From Flavobacteriaceae bacterium CG2_30_31_66 (GTDB taxonomy: Bacteria > Bacteroidota > Bacteroidia > Flavobacteriales > Flavobacteriaceae), in assembly GCA_001873065.1 (NCBI GenBank), contig MNYM01000032.1:62001-126000 (forward strand): a DNA stretch of 64,000 nt, written 5' to 3'. A model generated the notes under the pieces. It made no database searches and was not told where the DNA came from. It saw nothing but the letters and a program-made list of their open reading frames with translations. Below, one piece after another: positions 18,524 to 27,399 of this stretch (positions are counted from its first letter, which is position 1; each line of letters begins with the position of its first letter). The position numbers were made by a program, and so were the translations under genes.

Positions 18524-18554
18524 AAAATCCTTCAAAAATTTTTTGAAGGATTTT
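18524..18554. terminator. Bidirectional terminator between serA and the J-domain gene
   Basis: Perfect 14-bp stem AAAATCCTTCAAAA (18524-18537) / TTTTGAAGGATTTT (18541-18554) with a 3-base loop and A/T tracts on both sides. It serves converging transcripts. Confidence 0.8.
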
Positions 18555-18568
18555 TATGTGTCAATAAG

Positions 18569-19015
18569 TTAAGCGTTTACGGCAACTTTCTTGATTTTTC
18601 GGTATAAAAAAGAATTGAAAATATTTCTTCTACCAAAATTATTCATCGATTTTGCGTTGACAAATTTCCCAAAAAGAATTTTATTCACCCCAAAATATTC
18701 ATACGTATTTCCATCAGAAAAAGTAACTTCAAGCAACATACTTTTATGACGCCAATCAACAACCTGACATTCAGCAGTGGTGATTTTATATTCCTCTAAA
18801 TTTGCCTCTTTTGTTTCGGGAGCAATACTCACTAAAAAGTGATATCCATCAATAATTTTTGTACTGATTTCCTCAGCATCTTCTTTTGCTTGTTCGTCCA
18901 AAAATTTATCTGGATGATATTCTTTTACTAAGTTTCTGTAAGATGTTTTCAATTCTTTCAAATCGATTTGACCTTCGATGTTGAATAATTTTTTGTATTC
19001 TTTAATTCGCTTCAT
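18569..19015 (-). CDS. J-domain plus KTSC-domain protein
   Basis: This 148-residue protein: residues ~5-62 form a J domain with YHPDKF (HPD motif at about 33-36), which stimulates Hsp70 ATPase. Residues ~75-145 match the KTSC domain (VTFSDGNTYEYFGVNKILFGKFVNAKSMNNF), a small domain often tied to nucleic-acid-related proteins, with unknown activity. The conserved KTSC serine is kept (AKSMNNF). The minus strand upstream carries TACTTTTG (19038-19045), a TAnnTTTG-type box. The gene is monocistronic, ending at a shared bidirectional terminator. Confidence 0.85.
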   Translation of the reverse strand: MKRIKEYKKLFNIEGQIDLKELKTSYRNLVKEYHPDKFLDEQAKEDAEEISTKIIDGYHFLVSIAPETKEANLEEYKITTAECQVVDWRHKSMLLEVTFSDGNTYEYFGVNKILFGKFVNAKSMNNFGRRNIFNSFLYRKIKKVAVNA

Positions 19016-19096
19016 GTATTTTTATTAAAATAGCGCGCAAAAGTATGGATAATAAATGGATAGCTATCTGTTTTGATGTTAATTAAAGATGAAATT

Positions 19097-20290
19097 TTAC
19101 TCTTTTAAGTCAATTATAGTCTTCAAATCAATAATTTGCGGATCTTTTTCGCCCAAATAACGTTTGCTTCCCAAATATCTATTTTTATTCATTTCATCAA
19201 AATGAGGTTGCGTTTTATCCATAGAACTAATATGCACATTTCCAGAAGCATGAATAAATTCTTGTTTGTCATTTCCCAACCAAATGCCAACATGGGTTAC
19301 TTTTTGCTTCGAATTTTCAGTGGCTTTTTTACCAAAAAACAACAAATCACCTTTTTGTAAATCTAAAAAATTGAGATTTTCGTCCACAGTTTTTCCTACG
19401 TTAATTTGTTGTGAAGCATCTCTTGGAATGATAAATCCATTCATCAAATACACCATTTTTATAAAACCACTACAATCCATTCCCTTTGCAGAAGTTCCTC
19501 CCCATAAATAAGGAAAACCTGCCATTTTTTTGGCAATTTTTTCAATAGATTCATTTGTTGAAATCAAGTTTTTTAACCAAGAATCATAATTAACAGCATC
19601 ATTTTTTTTGATGAACCCCATTCTATTATCAGGATATTTTACTTGATAAAATTGAGCGTCTTCTGCAATGTATTGCAACATTCCACCCAAAGAAATATCA
19701 GAAATAATCGATTTTTCAATATCTTTTTGCGCATATACAAATCCAAAAAGTGCCGTGAAAAGCACTTTTTTTGAGGCGTCCCATTGTTTAATTTCTGCTT
19801 CATTCATTAGTTGAATGCCTCCTTTATCAACCCAAGAAATGTAGTTGTCAGGAGTTTGAATTCTGTAAAAGTCACCATTTTTGTCCAACACTTTTAGTGA
19901 CATTCCCAACAAACCTTGAGTACCCAATTCTGCTGAATGAGATGCTTCTGAGCGAATATTAATTACCGAATTTTTTGCTACTGCAAATTGAAAGTTACCA
20001 ACTGCTGAATCTGGCAAAACACGAACGTTGTTTTCGAATTTTAGATTTCTTTTTTGAAGACTGTCCATCAAAATGGTAAGCGCATTTCTCGATGTTGTTT
20101 CTCCTTGAAGTAAAATATGATTGTTTTTTTGAATAAATTGAATATCAAAAAGTTCCACTCTTTTGTCTGGTGCATATTCTTGTTTGATTCCCAAAGTCAT
20201 TTTTTCTAGTGCTTCAATCGTTTGAACGTCATTTTTGCAAGATATAAAAGCGATAAAAATCAAACAAACCACTATTTTTAAAAATTTCAT
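19097..20290 (-). CDS. SH3-containing NlpC/P60 lipoprotein (peptidoglycan endopeptidase)
   Basis: This 397-residue protein has the lipobox AFISC with C18. Two SH3-like segments (about 100-230) include SVINIRSEASHSAELGTQGL and YQVKYPDNRMGFI. The C-terminal C40 peptidase has the catalytic triad in MDCSGFIK (Cys), VTHVGIWL (His) and FIHASG (His). Such enzymes cut the gamma-D-Glu to diamino-acid bond in stem peptides. It is anchored at the inner or outer membrane facing the periplasm. The start at 20290 is fixed by the signal peptide. Confidence 0.93.
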   Translation of the reverse strand: MKFLKIVVCLIFIAFISCKNDVQTIEALEKMTLGIKQEYAPDKRVELFDIQFIQKNNHILLQGETTSRNALTILMDSLQKRNLKFENNVRVLPDSAVGNFQFAVAKNSVINIRSEASHSAELGTQGLLGMSLKVLDKNGDFYRIQTPDNYISWVDKGGIQLMNEAEIKQWDASKKVLFTALFGFVYAQKDIEKSIISDISLGGMLQYIAEDAQFYQVKYPDNRMGFIKKNDAVNYDSWLKNLISTNESIEKIAKKMAGFPYLWGGTSAKGMDCSGFIKMVYLMNGFIIPRDASQQINVGKTVDENLNFLDLQKGDLLFFGKKATENSKQKVTHVGIWLGNDKQEFIHASGNVHISSMDKTQPHFDEMNKNRYLGSKRYLGEKDPQIIDLKTIIDLKE

Positions 20291-20336
20291 CTGATGTATT
20301 TTTAAGCGAATTTACAAAAAATCAAATGCTCATAAA

Positions 20337-20367
20337 TTGAAAACTTAAAAGTATTGTTTTATCTTTG
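20337..20367 (+). promoter_or_regulatory. Promoter of the kynurenine operon
   Basis: TTG (20337-20339), a 20-base spacer and TATCTTTG (20360-20367), close to the Bacteroidota consensus. The predicted start leaves a leader of only about 16-20 bases before kynU. No operator palindrome was noticed. Confidence 0.6.
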
Positions 20368-20389
20368 AAAACAAACCAATATTTTTTGC

Positions 20390-21667
20390 ATGCAGTATCA
20401 AAATTCATTGGCATTTGCCAAACAATTAGATGCCCAAGATTCACTTTCGCATCTTAGAAACCAGTTTCACATTCCCAAAGATAATCCCGAAAATTCGGGA
20501 GGAAATGAATGGCTGTATTTTACAGGAAATTCCTTGGGTTTACAACCAAAATTAACTGAAAAATATGTTCTTCAGGAATTAAAAGATTGGGCGAATTTGG
20601 GTGTTGAAGGTCATTTTGAAGCTAAAAGACCTTGGTTGAATTACTATGAATTTTTGACTGAAAAAATGGCGAAAATCGTTGGCGCAAAACCTATTGAAGT
20701 TGTGGTGATGAACACATTAACTACGAATTTGCATTTGTTAATGGTTTCTTTTTATCAACCCACAAAAACTAAATACAAAATTGTCATTGAAAGTGATGCT
20801 TTTCCTTCAGATAAATATGCAGTAGAATCGCAATTAAAATTTCATGGTTTTGATGTTCAAGAAGGGTTAATTTTTTGGAAACCAAGAGAAGGTGAAGACT
20901 TATTGAGAATAGAAGATTTAGAGCAAATTATTAACAATCAAGGAGATGAGGTTGCAATGTTGTTGATTGGAGGTGTCAATTATTATACAGGTCAGTTTTT
21001 AGATTTAAAAAAAATTGCAGCAATTGGTCATTCAAAAAACTGTTTGGTTGGCATTGATTTGGCTCATGGAGCGGGAAATATTCAACCCAATTTACACGAT
21101 TCAGAAGTAGATTTTGCAGCTTGGTGTACCTATAAATATTTAAATTCTGGACCTGGAAGTTTGGCAGGAATATTCGTGCACGAAAAACATTCGAAAAACA
21201 AAGAGTTGCCACGATTTGCAGGTTGGTGGAATCACAATAAGAAAACGCGTTTCAATATGCGAATGCCTTTTGATGTGATGGAAGGTGCAGAAGGTTGGCA
21301 ATTGTCAAATCCGCCAATTTTATCAATGGCAGCAATTTTAGCTTCTTTGGATTTGTTTGATGAAGTTGGGATGAATGCTTTGCGCGAAAAATCAGAAAAA
21401 TTAACCGGTTTTTTGGAGTTTTTAATCCAAGAAATTGAAACCCACAAAATAAAAATAATTACACCTTCAAATCCAAAAGAAAGAGGTTGTCAAATCTCAA
21501 TTCAAATTAAAGAGGCAAACAAAAGTTTGCATCAGCAATTATTATCAAAAAATGTCATTACAGATTGGCGAGAACCAAACGTAATGCGTTGTGCACCAGT
21601 ACCAATGTATAACAGTTTTGAAGATGTATTTCAGATGATTTCTATTTTAAAAACACTTTTACAGTGA
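20390..21667 (+). CDS. kynU: Kynureninase
   Basis: This 425-residue PLP enzyme cleaves kynurenine or 3-hydroxykynurenine to (3-hydroxy)anthranilate and alanine. Diagnostic stretches are YFTGNSLGLQPK, DLAHGAGN, the cofactor lysine K249 in WCTYKYLNSGPGS, and FAGWWNHNKKTRF, with PPILSMAAILASLDLF near the C-terminal domain. Length is normal. First gene of the operon, directly downstream of its promoter. Its TGA shares one base with the ATG of the next gene. With the monooxygenase and 3-hydroxyanthranilate dioxygenase downstream, the physiological substrate is probably 3-hydroxykynurenine. Confidence 0.97.
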   Translation: MQYQNSLAFAKQLDAQDSLSHLRNQFHIPKDNPENSGGNEWLYFTGNSLGLQPKLTEKYVLQELKDWANLGVEGHFEAKRPWLNYYEFLTEKMAKIVGAKPIEVVVMNTLTTNLHLLMVSFYQPTKTKYKIVIESDAFPSDKYAVESQLKFHGFDVQEGLIFWKPREGEDLLRIEDLEQIINNQGDEVAMLLIGGVNYYTGQFLDLKKIAAIGHSKNCLVGIDLAHGAGNIQPNLHDSEVDFAAWCTYKYLNSGPGSLAGIFVHEKHSKNKELPRFAGWWNHNKKTRFNMRMPFDVMEGAEGWQLSNPPILSMAAILASLDLFDEVGMNALREKSEKLTGFLEFLIQEIETHKIKIITPSNPKERGCQISIQIKEANKSLHQQLLSKNVITDWREPNVMRCAPVPMYNSFEDVFQMISILKTLLQ

Positions 21668-22392
21668 TGAAAAAAAAGCTTTATTTTTTACTTTTGACTT
21701 TCTTTTTTTTTAATTGTTTCAATTCAAAAAATGCCAATGAAATTAATGAAAATAGTATTTTAAAGAGTTGTTTTACAAAGAATGATATTAAAAACATCGA
21801 AAAAGGAGTTTATGATTTTGAAAATTTTTTAAGAAAACGTTATAATGTTAAGAATAATGATGATATCGAATTCTATTTAAAATACTTAGAAGAATTATCA
21901 GAAGTTAATCCTAAAATTGAATTTTTAAAATCTAAGGGAGCAATTCAACTTTTAAATCAATTTAAAGAAACATCAACCTTTCATCTTTTGTATAAGAGGC
22001 AGAGTGAAATAGGAAAAATTACACAAAATATAAATTTAGATAGCTTAGAAATTCAAAATATCCCAAATCCTATTCATGATTCATCTGAAAAAGAAAATTT
22101 AATTATAAATGATGAAGTAGATAGGAGTCTTTTAGAAAGTGAATCTTTTCATGATTATTTTGTAATGTATCAAAATAACCAACTTTTTTCATGTATTTTT
22201 AATAAGACAGGTAAAAAAAATATAAAGGAGTATATAAGTACTTTTGATGATTTTATTGATTTTTCTCCTCTGGTTAAAGCAGTTAGTTTTAGTTCACATA
22301 TAAAAGAAAAACAACAGATTACAGAAGAAATAACCTTACTAATCAGTTATGAATTATTTTATGGTTTGATATTGTATATAAATAAAATATAA
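21667..22392 (+). CDS. Hypothetical lipoprotein inside the kynurenine operon
   Basis: This 241-residue protein has a short hydrophobic signal and cysteine (FFFFNCFNSKN), suggesting a lipoprotein. The rest is lysine/glutamate-rich, mostly helical (KKLYFLLL..., IEKGVYDFENFLRKRYNV), with no motif I recognise. The ATG at 21667 overlaps the kynU stop by one base. It is far more AT-rich than the enzymes around it. An enzymatic role in the pathway is unlikely. It may be a late insertion into the operon. Confidence 0.65.
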   Translation: MKKKLYFLLLTFFFFNCFNSKNANEINENSILKSCFTKNDIKNIEKGVYDFENFLRKRYNVKNNDDIEFYLKYLEELSEVNPKIEFLKSKGAIQLLNQFKETSTFHLLYKRQSEIGKITQNINLDSLEIQNIPNPIHDSSEKENLIINDEVDRSLLESESFHDYFVMYQNNQLFSCIFNKTGKKNIKEYISTFDDFIDFSPLVKAVSFSSHIKEKQQITEEITLLISYELFYGLILYINKI

Positions 22393-22438
22393 ATAAATAA
22401 CTAGGTTTTGACTGTGCTCAGCCTAAAAAAAAGTAAAA

Positions 22439-23899
22439 ATGACTTTACAAGATAATAAAATAAAAAATCCCGAAAAAGGCCTCCCTTTGGGGGAGGATTT
22501 AGGAGGGGCTGTATTAATTATTGGAGCTGGTTTATGTGGCTCGTTATTAGCATTAAGACTAGCGCAAAGAGGATTTTTGGTTGAAGTTTTTGAAAGCAGA
22601 CCAGATTTACGAAAAGTTGCCATTTCTGCTGGACGTTCTATTAATTTAGCGCTGTCAGATAGAGGTTTGAAAGGTTTGCGTTTGTGTGGTGTTGAAGAAA
22701 AAGCCCGAAAACTCTGTATTCCTATGATTGGAAGATTGATGCATGATAAAGAAAGCAATACTTTTTCTTCCAATTATTCAGGTAGAGAAGGAGAGTATAT
22801 CAATTCCATTTCAAGAGGAGATTTAAATGCGTTGTTGCTAGATGAAGCTGAAAAGCATGAAAACGTAACCATCCATTTTAACCATAAATGTAAAAAAGTG
22901 GACATCGAAAATGGGATTGCATTTTTCATAAATTCAGAAACAAACGAAGAATTTTCTGTCACTTCCGAAGTGATTTTTGGAACTGATGGTGCAGGGTCAA
23001 GTTTGAGAAAAAGTTATATTTCTGAACCAAAATTTTTATTCAGTTATTCTCAAAATTACTTAACTCATGGGTATAAAGAATTAGAAATTCCCTCAGATTC
23101 AACTGGAAATCATAAAATTAGTAAAGACCATTTACACATTTGGCCAAGAGGCGATTTTATGCTCATTGCATTGCCAAATTTGGATGGAAGTTTTACTGTT
23201 ACGCTTTTTTTAAGTTATGATGAAGGTGAATATCATTTCAATAATTTAACTACCGAAGAAAAAATAACAGCTTTTTTTGAACAAGAATTTCCTGATGCTT
23301 TGGCATTGATTCCTAATATCAAAGACGAATTTTTGAACAATCCAACAGGTCCTTTAGGAACCGTAAAATGTTCGCCTTGGTTTTATAAAAATACCCTTTT
23401 GTTGGGTGATGCAGCGCATGCTATTGTGCCTTTTTACGGTCAAGGAATGAATGCTTCTTTTGAAGATGTTGTTGTGTTGGATGAAATTTTGAATCAAGAA
23501 TTGGAAAGTTGGGAAGTTGTTTTTAAAGAATATCAAAAAGCTAGAAAAAAAGACACAGATGCTATTGCAGATTTAGCAATTGACAACTTTTACGAAATGC
23601 GAGATCATGTGGCAAATGAAATATTTAAACAAAAAAGAAAAATTGAAATGGATTTAGAAAAGTATTTTCCAAATCAGTATTTTTCGAAATATTCTTTAGT
23701 GACATTTAACGAACATATTGGCTATGAGGAAGCTATGAAAAAAGGAAGAGCTCAAGACAAAGCGTTGCTACATTTGATTGCAGACGAAACCGTTCAAACG
23801 CATCAAAATATGACAAAAAACGAATTAAAGATTATTTTAGACAAAGTAATGGCCGAAACTACAGAAATTTTGAAGGAAGATTCCATTGCAAAATTATAA
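22439..23899 (+). CDS. kmo: Kynurenine 3-monooxygenase
   Basis: This 486-residue FAD-dependent hydroxylase converts kynurenine to 3-hydroxykynurenine with NADPH and O2. The GxGxxG dinucleotide site starts at G29 ([20 protein letters not shown]). Next come [20 protein letters not shown], the kynurenine-binding arginine region, and [23 protein letters not shown] (the GD motif). Residues ~13-24 ([12 protein letters not shown]) are not part of the family; they are encoded by a dispersed GC-rich repeat lying in frame between the ATG and the FAD motif. No alternative start lies between, so the repeat is probably translated. Confidence 0.96.
   Translation: MTLQDNKIKNPEKGLPLGEDLGGAVLIIGAGLCGSLLALRLAQRGFLVEVFESRPDLRKVAISAGRSINLALSDRGLKGLRLCGVEEKARKLCIPMIGRLMHDKESNTFSSNYSGREGEYINSISRGDLNALLLDEAEKHENVTIHFNHKCKKVDIENGIAFFINSETNEEFSVTSEVIFGTDGAGSSLRKSYISEPKFLFSYSQNYLTHGYKELEIPSDSTGNHKISKDHLHIWPRGDFMLIALPNLDGSFTVTLFLSYDEGEYHFNNLTTEEKITAFFEQEFPDALALIPNIKDEFLNNPTGPLGTVKCSPWFYKNTLLLGDAAHAIVPFYGQGMNASFEDVVVLDEILNQELESWEVVFKEYQKARKKDTDAIADLAIDNFYEMRDHVANEIFKQKRKIEMDLEKYFPNQYFSKYSLVTFNEHIGYEEAMKKGRAQDKALLHLIADETVQTHQNMTKNELKIILDKVMAETTEILKEDSIAKL
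22473..22510 (+). repeat. Dispersed palindromic repeat inside kmo coding sequence
   Basis: GC-rich imperfect palindrome (CCTCCCTTTGGGGGAGG plus flank AGGAGGGGCT) in an otherwise AT-rich region. Its reverse complement aligns with the copies at 27272-27399 and 40027-40060. Shared pattern: AGCCCCTCC, a short AT stretch, then CCTCCCC-AAAG-GGGAGG. Confidence 0.75.
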
Positions 23900-23910
23900 A
23901 TTATAGAAAA

Positions 23911-24318
23911 ATGACAGAAAAAAAAGTAACTCCAAGAGGCGCATATCCACACGTAAAAGTAGTTGGTGATTTTATTTTTGTTTCAGGAACAAGTTCAAGA
24001 CGATCAGATAATACTATTGCTGGTGTTGAAATTATTGACGAAATGGGCACGAAAAAGTTGAATGCTTATATTCAAACCAAAGAGGTTTTAACAAATATCA
24101 ACAATAATTTACAAGAAGTAGGAGCTAGTTTAAAAGATGCAGTAGACGTTACCTCATTCTTGGTAAATATGAATGATTTTGCAGATTATAACAAAGCGTA
24201 TGCAGAGTTTTTTGACGCAGCAACAGGTCCTGCAAGAACCACAGTTGCTGTGCATCAATTGCCACATCCTGATTTGGTGGTGGAAATTAAAGTGACTGTT
24301 TATAAGAAATCGTTATGA
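23911..24318 (+). CDS. RidA-family 2-aminomuconate deaminase
   Basis: This 135-residue member of the RidA/YjgF family has [22 protein letters not shown], and the C-terminal [24 protein letters not shown] keeps the arginine of the family active site. RidA-like 2-aminomuconate deaminases are established parts of nitrobenzoate/3-hydroxyanthranilate meta-cleavage pathways, and this one sits beside the aldehyde dehydrogenase that would make 2-aminomuconate. General RidA (enamine hydrolysis) is the alternative. Operon position favours the specific role. It overlaps the next gene by 4 bases. Confidence 0.88.
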   Translation: MTEKKVTPRGAYPHVKVVGDFIFVSGTSSRRSDNTIAGVEIIDEMGTKKLNAYIQTKEVLTNINNNLQEVGASLKDAVDVTSFLVNMNDFADYNKAYAEFFDAATGPARTTVAVHQLPHPDLVVEIKVTVYKKSL

Positions 24319-25082
24319 TAAAATTCTTCCGAAAAATCCGTCAAAAACTCATTGAACAACAAAAAGTTCGCAGTTATTTTTTATATGCAATTGGCGAAAT
24401 CATTCTTGTGGTGATTGGAATTTTGATTGCACTGCAGATTAACAATTGGAATGAAATTAGAAAATTAAATAAAACTGAAAAGGAGTTTTTATCAAACATC
24501 TATAATGATTTAGTAATTGATTCTACTCAATTTACATATTACCTTGAAACATTCAAGAGTGTTGAAAAGCTTCATTTTCAATTATATCAAATAGGAATTA
24601 ATAATGAAGTTTTAGACTCAATTAACGAACCTGCATTGATAAGACGAAGTCTTTATTTTAAGCAATTGATAGATAAAGATTTTAAAGAAAATGCATTTTC
24701 AATTTCAAATACTAAAGTTAGAAAAGAGTTAATTACTTATACAAAGCTTGTTGCAGATATGGAAACTTCTTATACTCAAGAATTAGAACAAATTATTTCT
24801 GATGATATCAGACCTTTTTTAGGAAAACATAAACTTTACAATACAAAAAATTTATTTAAACTAAAAGATAAGTATTTTAATGATTATACTTTCAAAATTG
24901 TTAACGGACTAAATCTAGTTGATAAAAACAAATTGATTGCACTGTCAAAAACTGAAGAATTTCAACAAATTCTATTTGAAATTAATTTGAAATGGAATGA
25001 ATTTCACTCCCGTCTTTTACCAGTTATTGAAGAAAACAATAAATTGAAAAATTTAATTAAACAAGAATTAAAAAATTATTGA
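24315..25082 (+). CDS. DUF6090 family membrane protein, copy 1
   Basis: This 255-residue protein has an N-terminus ([20 protein letters not shown]) followed by one membrane helix ([24 protein letters not shown]), the hallmark of the DUF6090 family in Bacteroidota. The remaining ~200 residues are helical, probably coiled and extracytoplasmic. Function unknown. The first 50 residues differ from the following gene at only about four positions, whereas the rest is unrelated in detail, so the pair is a tandem duplication with a conserved anchor. It is translationally coupled to both neighbours. Confidence 0.8.
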   Translation: MIKFFRKIRQKLIEQQKVRSYFLYAIGEIILVVIGILIALQINNWNEIRKLNKTEKEFLSNIYNDLVIDSTQFTYYLETFKSVEKLHFQLYQIGINNEVLDSINEPALIRRSLYFKQLIDKDFKENAFSISNTKVRKELITYTKLVADMETSYTQELEQIISDDIRPFLGKHKLYNTKNLFKLKDKYFNDYTFKIVNGLNLVDKNKLIALSKTEEFQQILFEINLKWNEFHSRLLPVIEENNKLKNLIKQELKNY

Positions 25083-25083
25083 T

Positions 25084-25845
25084 ATGATTAAATTCTTCCG
25101 AAAAATCCGTCAAAAACTCATAGAACAAAAGAAAGTTCAAAGCTATTTTTTATATGCAATTGGCGAAATTGTATTGGTGGTGATTGGGATTTTGATTGCA
25201 TTGCAGATTAATAATTGGAATGAAAGTCGAAAAGAAAATAGTGAAGAAACAGCAGTTTTAAAAAATCTACAAGAAAATCTAACACTTGCCAAACAACAAT
25301 CTGAAGCATTTATTTTACAAGAGGAAAATTTAAAACAATCACTTATAAATATTTTGGATATCAATTCAGATAGATTAATTTCAAAATCAATTGTCATTAC
25401 AGATTCCATTTTTGAAGATGCAGTTTGGGATTTACAAACCAATTTACCAACTTTTAATACCTATAATGATTTAAAAAACACCAATAAACTAAGTCTAATC
25501 AAAAATAAAAGTATCTATAAAAAATTCAATGATTTTGAGTTTCGAATGAATTTGTTAAAAGATATCCTTGATGATAGATTAAATGTACACCAAATTAGAA
25601 TTGATGATATTGTAGAAAAAGATATTAATTTTATTCCATTAATAAAATACAACATTCCAAATATATCCATAGAAAAAGAAACTCCAAATGATTATTCACA
25701 GATTTTATCAAATAAACATACCAGAAATCTCATTGGAATAAAACTATCTTTTACACAAGATGTTATCAATTATCGAAAAAATCTTAATAAAGAAATACAA
25801 GAATTATTGCTTTTAATAACTGCTGAATTAGAAACTAGAGAATGA
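25084..25845 (+). CDS. DUF6090 family membrane protein, copy 2
   Basis: This 253-residue paralogue of the preceding gene has the same basic start and single membrane helix (residues ~20-46), then a divergent helical region (AVLKNLQENLTLAKQQSEAFILQEE). It starts one base after the previous stop and overlaps the aldehyde dehydrogenase start by 4 bases, so it is embedded in the catabolic operon. There is no catalytic motif. Whether it serves the pathway or merely rides in the operon is open. Confidence 0.8.
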   Translation: MIKFFRKIRQKLIEQKKVQSYFLYAIGEIVLVVIGILIALQINNWNESRKENSEETAVLKNLQENLTLAKQQSEAFILQEENLKQSLINILDINSDRLISKSIVITDSIFEDAVWDLQTNLPTFNTYNDLKNTNKLSLIKNKSIYKKFNDFEFRMNLLKDILDDRLNVHQIRIDDIVEKDINFIPLIKYNIPNISIEKETPNDYSQILSNKHTRNLIGIKLSFTQDVINYRKNLNKEIQELLLLITAELETRE

Positions 25846-27287
25846 ACATCCAAAACTACATCAATGGCGAATTTGTAAATCCAATTCAAGATAATTGGTT
25901 GGTTAATTACAATCCTTCTATTGGCGAGATTTATGGACAAATTCCAAATTCTACTCAAGGGGATGTAGCATTGGCAGTAGAATTTGCAGAAAAAGCATTT
26001 CCAAAATGGTCTCAAACTTCTTTAGAGGAAAGAAGTAAAATCCTCCTCAAAATTGCTGATTTAATTGAGGAAAATTTAGAAAATTTAGCAAAAGCAGAAT
26101 CTGTTGACAATGGAAAACCTATCAGTTTAGCCAAAACTGTTGACATTCCAAGAGCTGCCACTAACTTCCGATTTTTTGCACATGCCATCACACAATTTGC
26201 AAGCGAAAGTCATGAAACTGTTGGTGAAAATGCCATCAATTATACGTTACGTCAACCCATTGGAATTGTAGGTTGCATTTCTCCTTGGAATTTGCCTTTG
26301 TATTTATTTACTTGGAAAATAGTTCCTGCAGTAGCTGCAGGAAATTGTGTGATAGCAAAACCAAGCGAAATTACACCAATGACAGCGTATTTGTTAGGCG
26401 AAATTTGCACAAAAGCAGGTCTGCCAAATGGCGTTTTAAACATCGTTCATGGTTTGGGAAATCAAGTTGGAGAAGCCATTGTTTCTCATCCAAAAATCAA
26501 AGCAATTTCATTTACTGGAGGCACAAAAACGGGTGCACAAATAGCAAAAATTGCAGCACCAATGTTTAAAAAACTATCTTTGGAATTGGGAGGAAAAAAT
26601 CCCAATATCATTTTTGCAGATTGTGATTATGAAAAAATGTTGGCAACAACTGTTCGTTCTTCTTTCTCAAATCAAGGTCAGATTTGTTTGTGTGGAAGTA
26701 GAATTTTGGTGGAAGAAAAAATCTATGAGAAATTTAAAAAAGATTTTATCAAAAAAGTTTCTGAATTAAAGGTTGGAAATCCAGCAGATGAATCAACAGA
26801 TATTGGAGCATTAGTATCCAAAGAACATCTAGAAAAAGTAAAAAGTTATATTGATATTGCTGAAATTGAAAATGGAAAAATCCTTTTTGGAGGAGAGAAA
26901 GTTGTGGTCGATAATTGTGAAAATGGCTATTATTTACAGCCTACAATTATTGAGGTTGTTGACAATCAATGCCGATTAAATCAAGAAGAAATATTTGGGC
27001 CAATTGTTACTTTGATGTCTTTCAAAAATGACGAAGATGGGTTATCTTTAGCAAATGATACAAAATACGGATTATCAGCAACTTTATGGACCAATAATTT
27101 GAATAGAACCATGCATTTTTCTCAACAGTTAAAAGTTGGAATTGTGTGGGTAAATACTTGGATGTTGCGCGATTTAAGAACGCCTTTTGGTGGCATGAAA
27201 GATTCTGGAATTGGACGTGAAGGTGGTTTTGAAGCGTTACGTTTTTTTACAGAAGCAAAGAATGTGTGTATAAAAAGCCTCCCTTAA
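25842..27287 (+). CDS. 2-aminomuconic-6-semialdehyde dehydrogenase (ALDH family)
   Basis: This 481-residue NAD-dependent aldehyde dehydrogenase has SPWNLPLY, SFTGGTKTGAQIAK, LSLELGGKNPNI with the general-base glutamate, SNQGQICLCGS with catalytic C282, and EEIFGPIVTLM. Length is standard. Its place between a RidA-type deaminase and the 3-hydroxyanthranilate dioxygenase/ACMS decarboxylase pair identifies it as the enzyme oxidising 2-aminomuconate semialdehyde. The last residues KSLP and the stop codon are supplied by the dispersed repeat that begins at 27272. Confidence 0.92.
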   Translation: MNIQNYINGEFVNPIQDNWLVNYNPSIGEIYGQIPNSTQGDVALAVEFAEKAFPKWSQTSLEERSKILLKIADLIEENLENLAKAESVDNGKPISLAKTVDIPRAATNFRFFAHAITQFASESHETVGENAINYTLRQPIGIVGCISPWNLPLYLFTWKIVPAVAAGNCVIAKPSEITPMTAYLLGEICTKAGLPNGVLNIVHGLGNQVGEAIVSHPKIKAISFTGGTKTGAQIAKIAAPMFKKLSLELGGKNPNIIFADCDYEKMLATTVRSSFSNQGQICLCGSRILVEEKIYEKFKKDFIKKVSELKVGNPADESTDIGALVSKEHLEKVKSYIDIAEIENGKILFGGEKVVVDNCENGYYLQPTIIEVVDNQCRLNQEEIFGPIVTLMSFKNDEDGLSLANDTKYGLSATLWTNNLNRTMHFSQQLKVGIVWVNTWMLRDLRTPFGGMKDSGIGREGGFEALRFFTEAKNVCIKSLP

Positions 27288-27399
27288 TCCCTCCAAAGGA
27301 GGGAAATATTGGAGCGAATAATAATAAAAATAATAATAAGAACACATAACTACCCAGTTTAGTGTTCCTTCCCTTTGGGAAGGTTAGGATGGGCTTTTT
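27272..27399 (+). repeat. Two inverted repeat copies spanning the ALDH-SDR junction
   Basis: The left copy (27272-27306) contains AGCCTCCCTTAATCCCTCC then AAAGGAGGG. The right copy (27365-27399), read in reverse, gives AGCCCATCCTAACCTTCCC then AAAGGGAAGG. The ~58 bases between are AT-rich. The two copies together form a ~128-bp inverted-repeat unit that supplies the ALDH stop and ends one base before the next ATG. Confidence 0.75.

Noticed and set aside
24315..25845. DUF6090 pair as assembly artefact
   Set aside because: Only the first ~50 residues are similar; the rest differs throughout, so it is a genuine paralogous pair.
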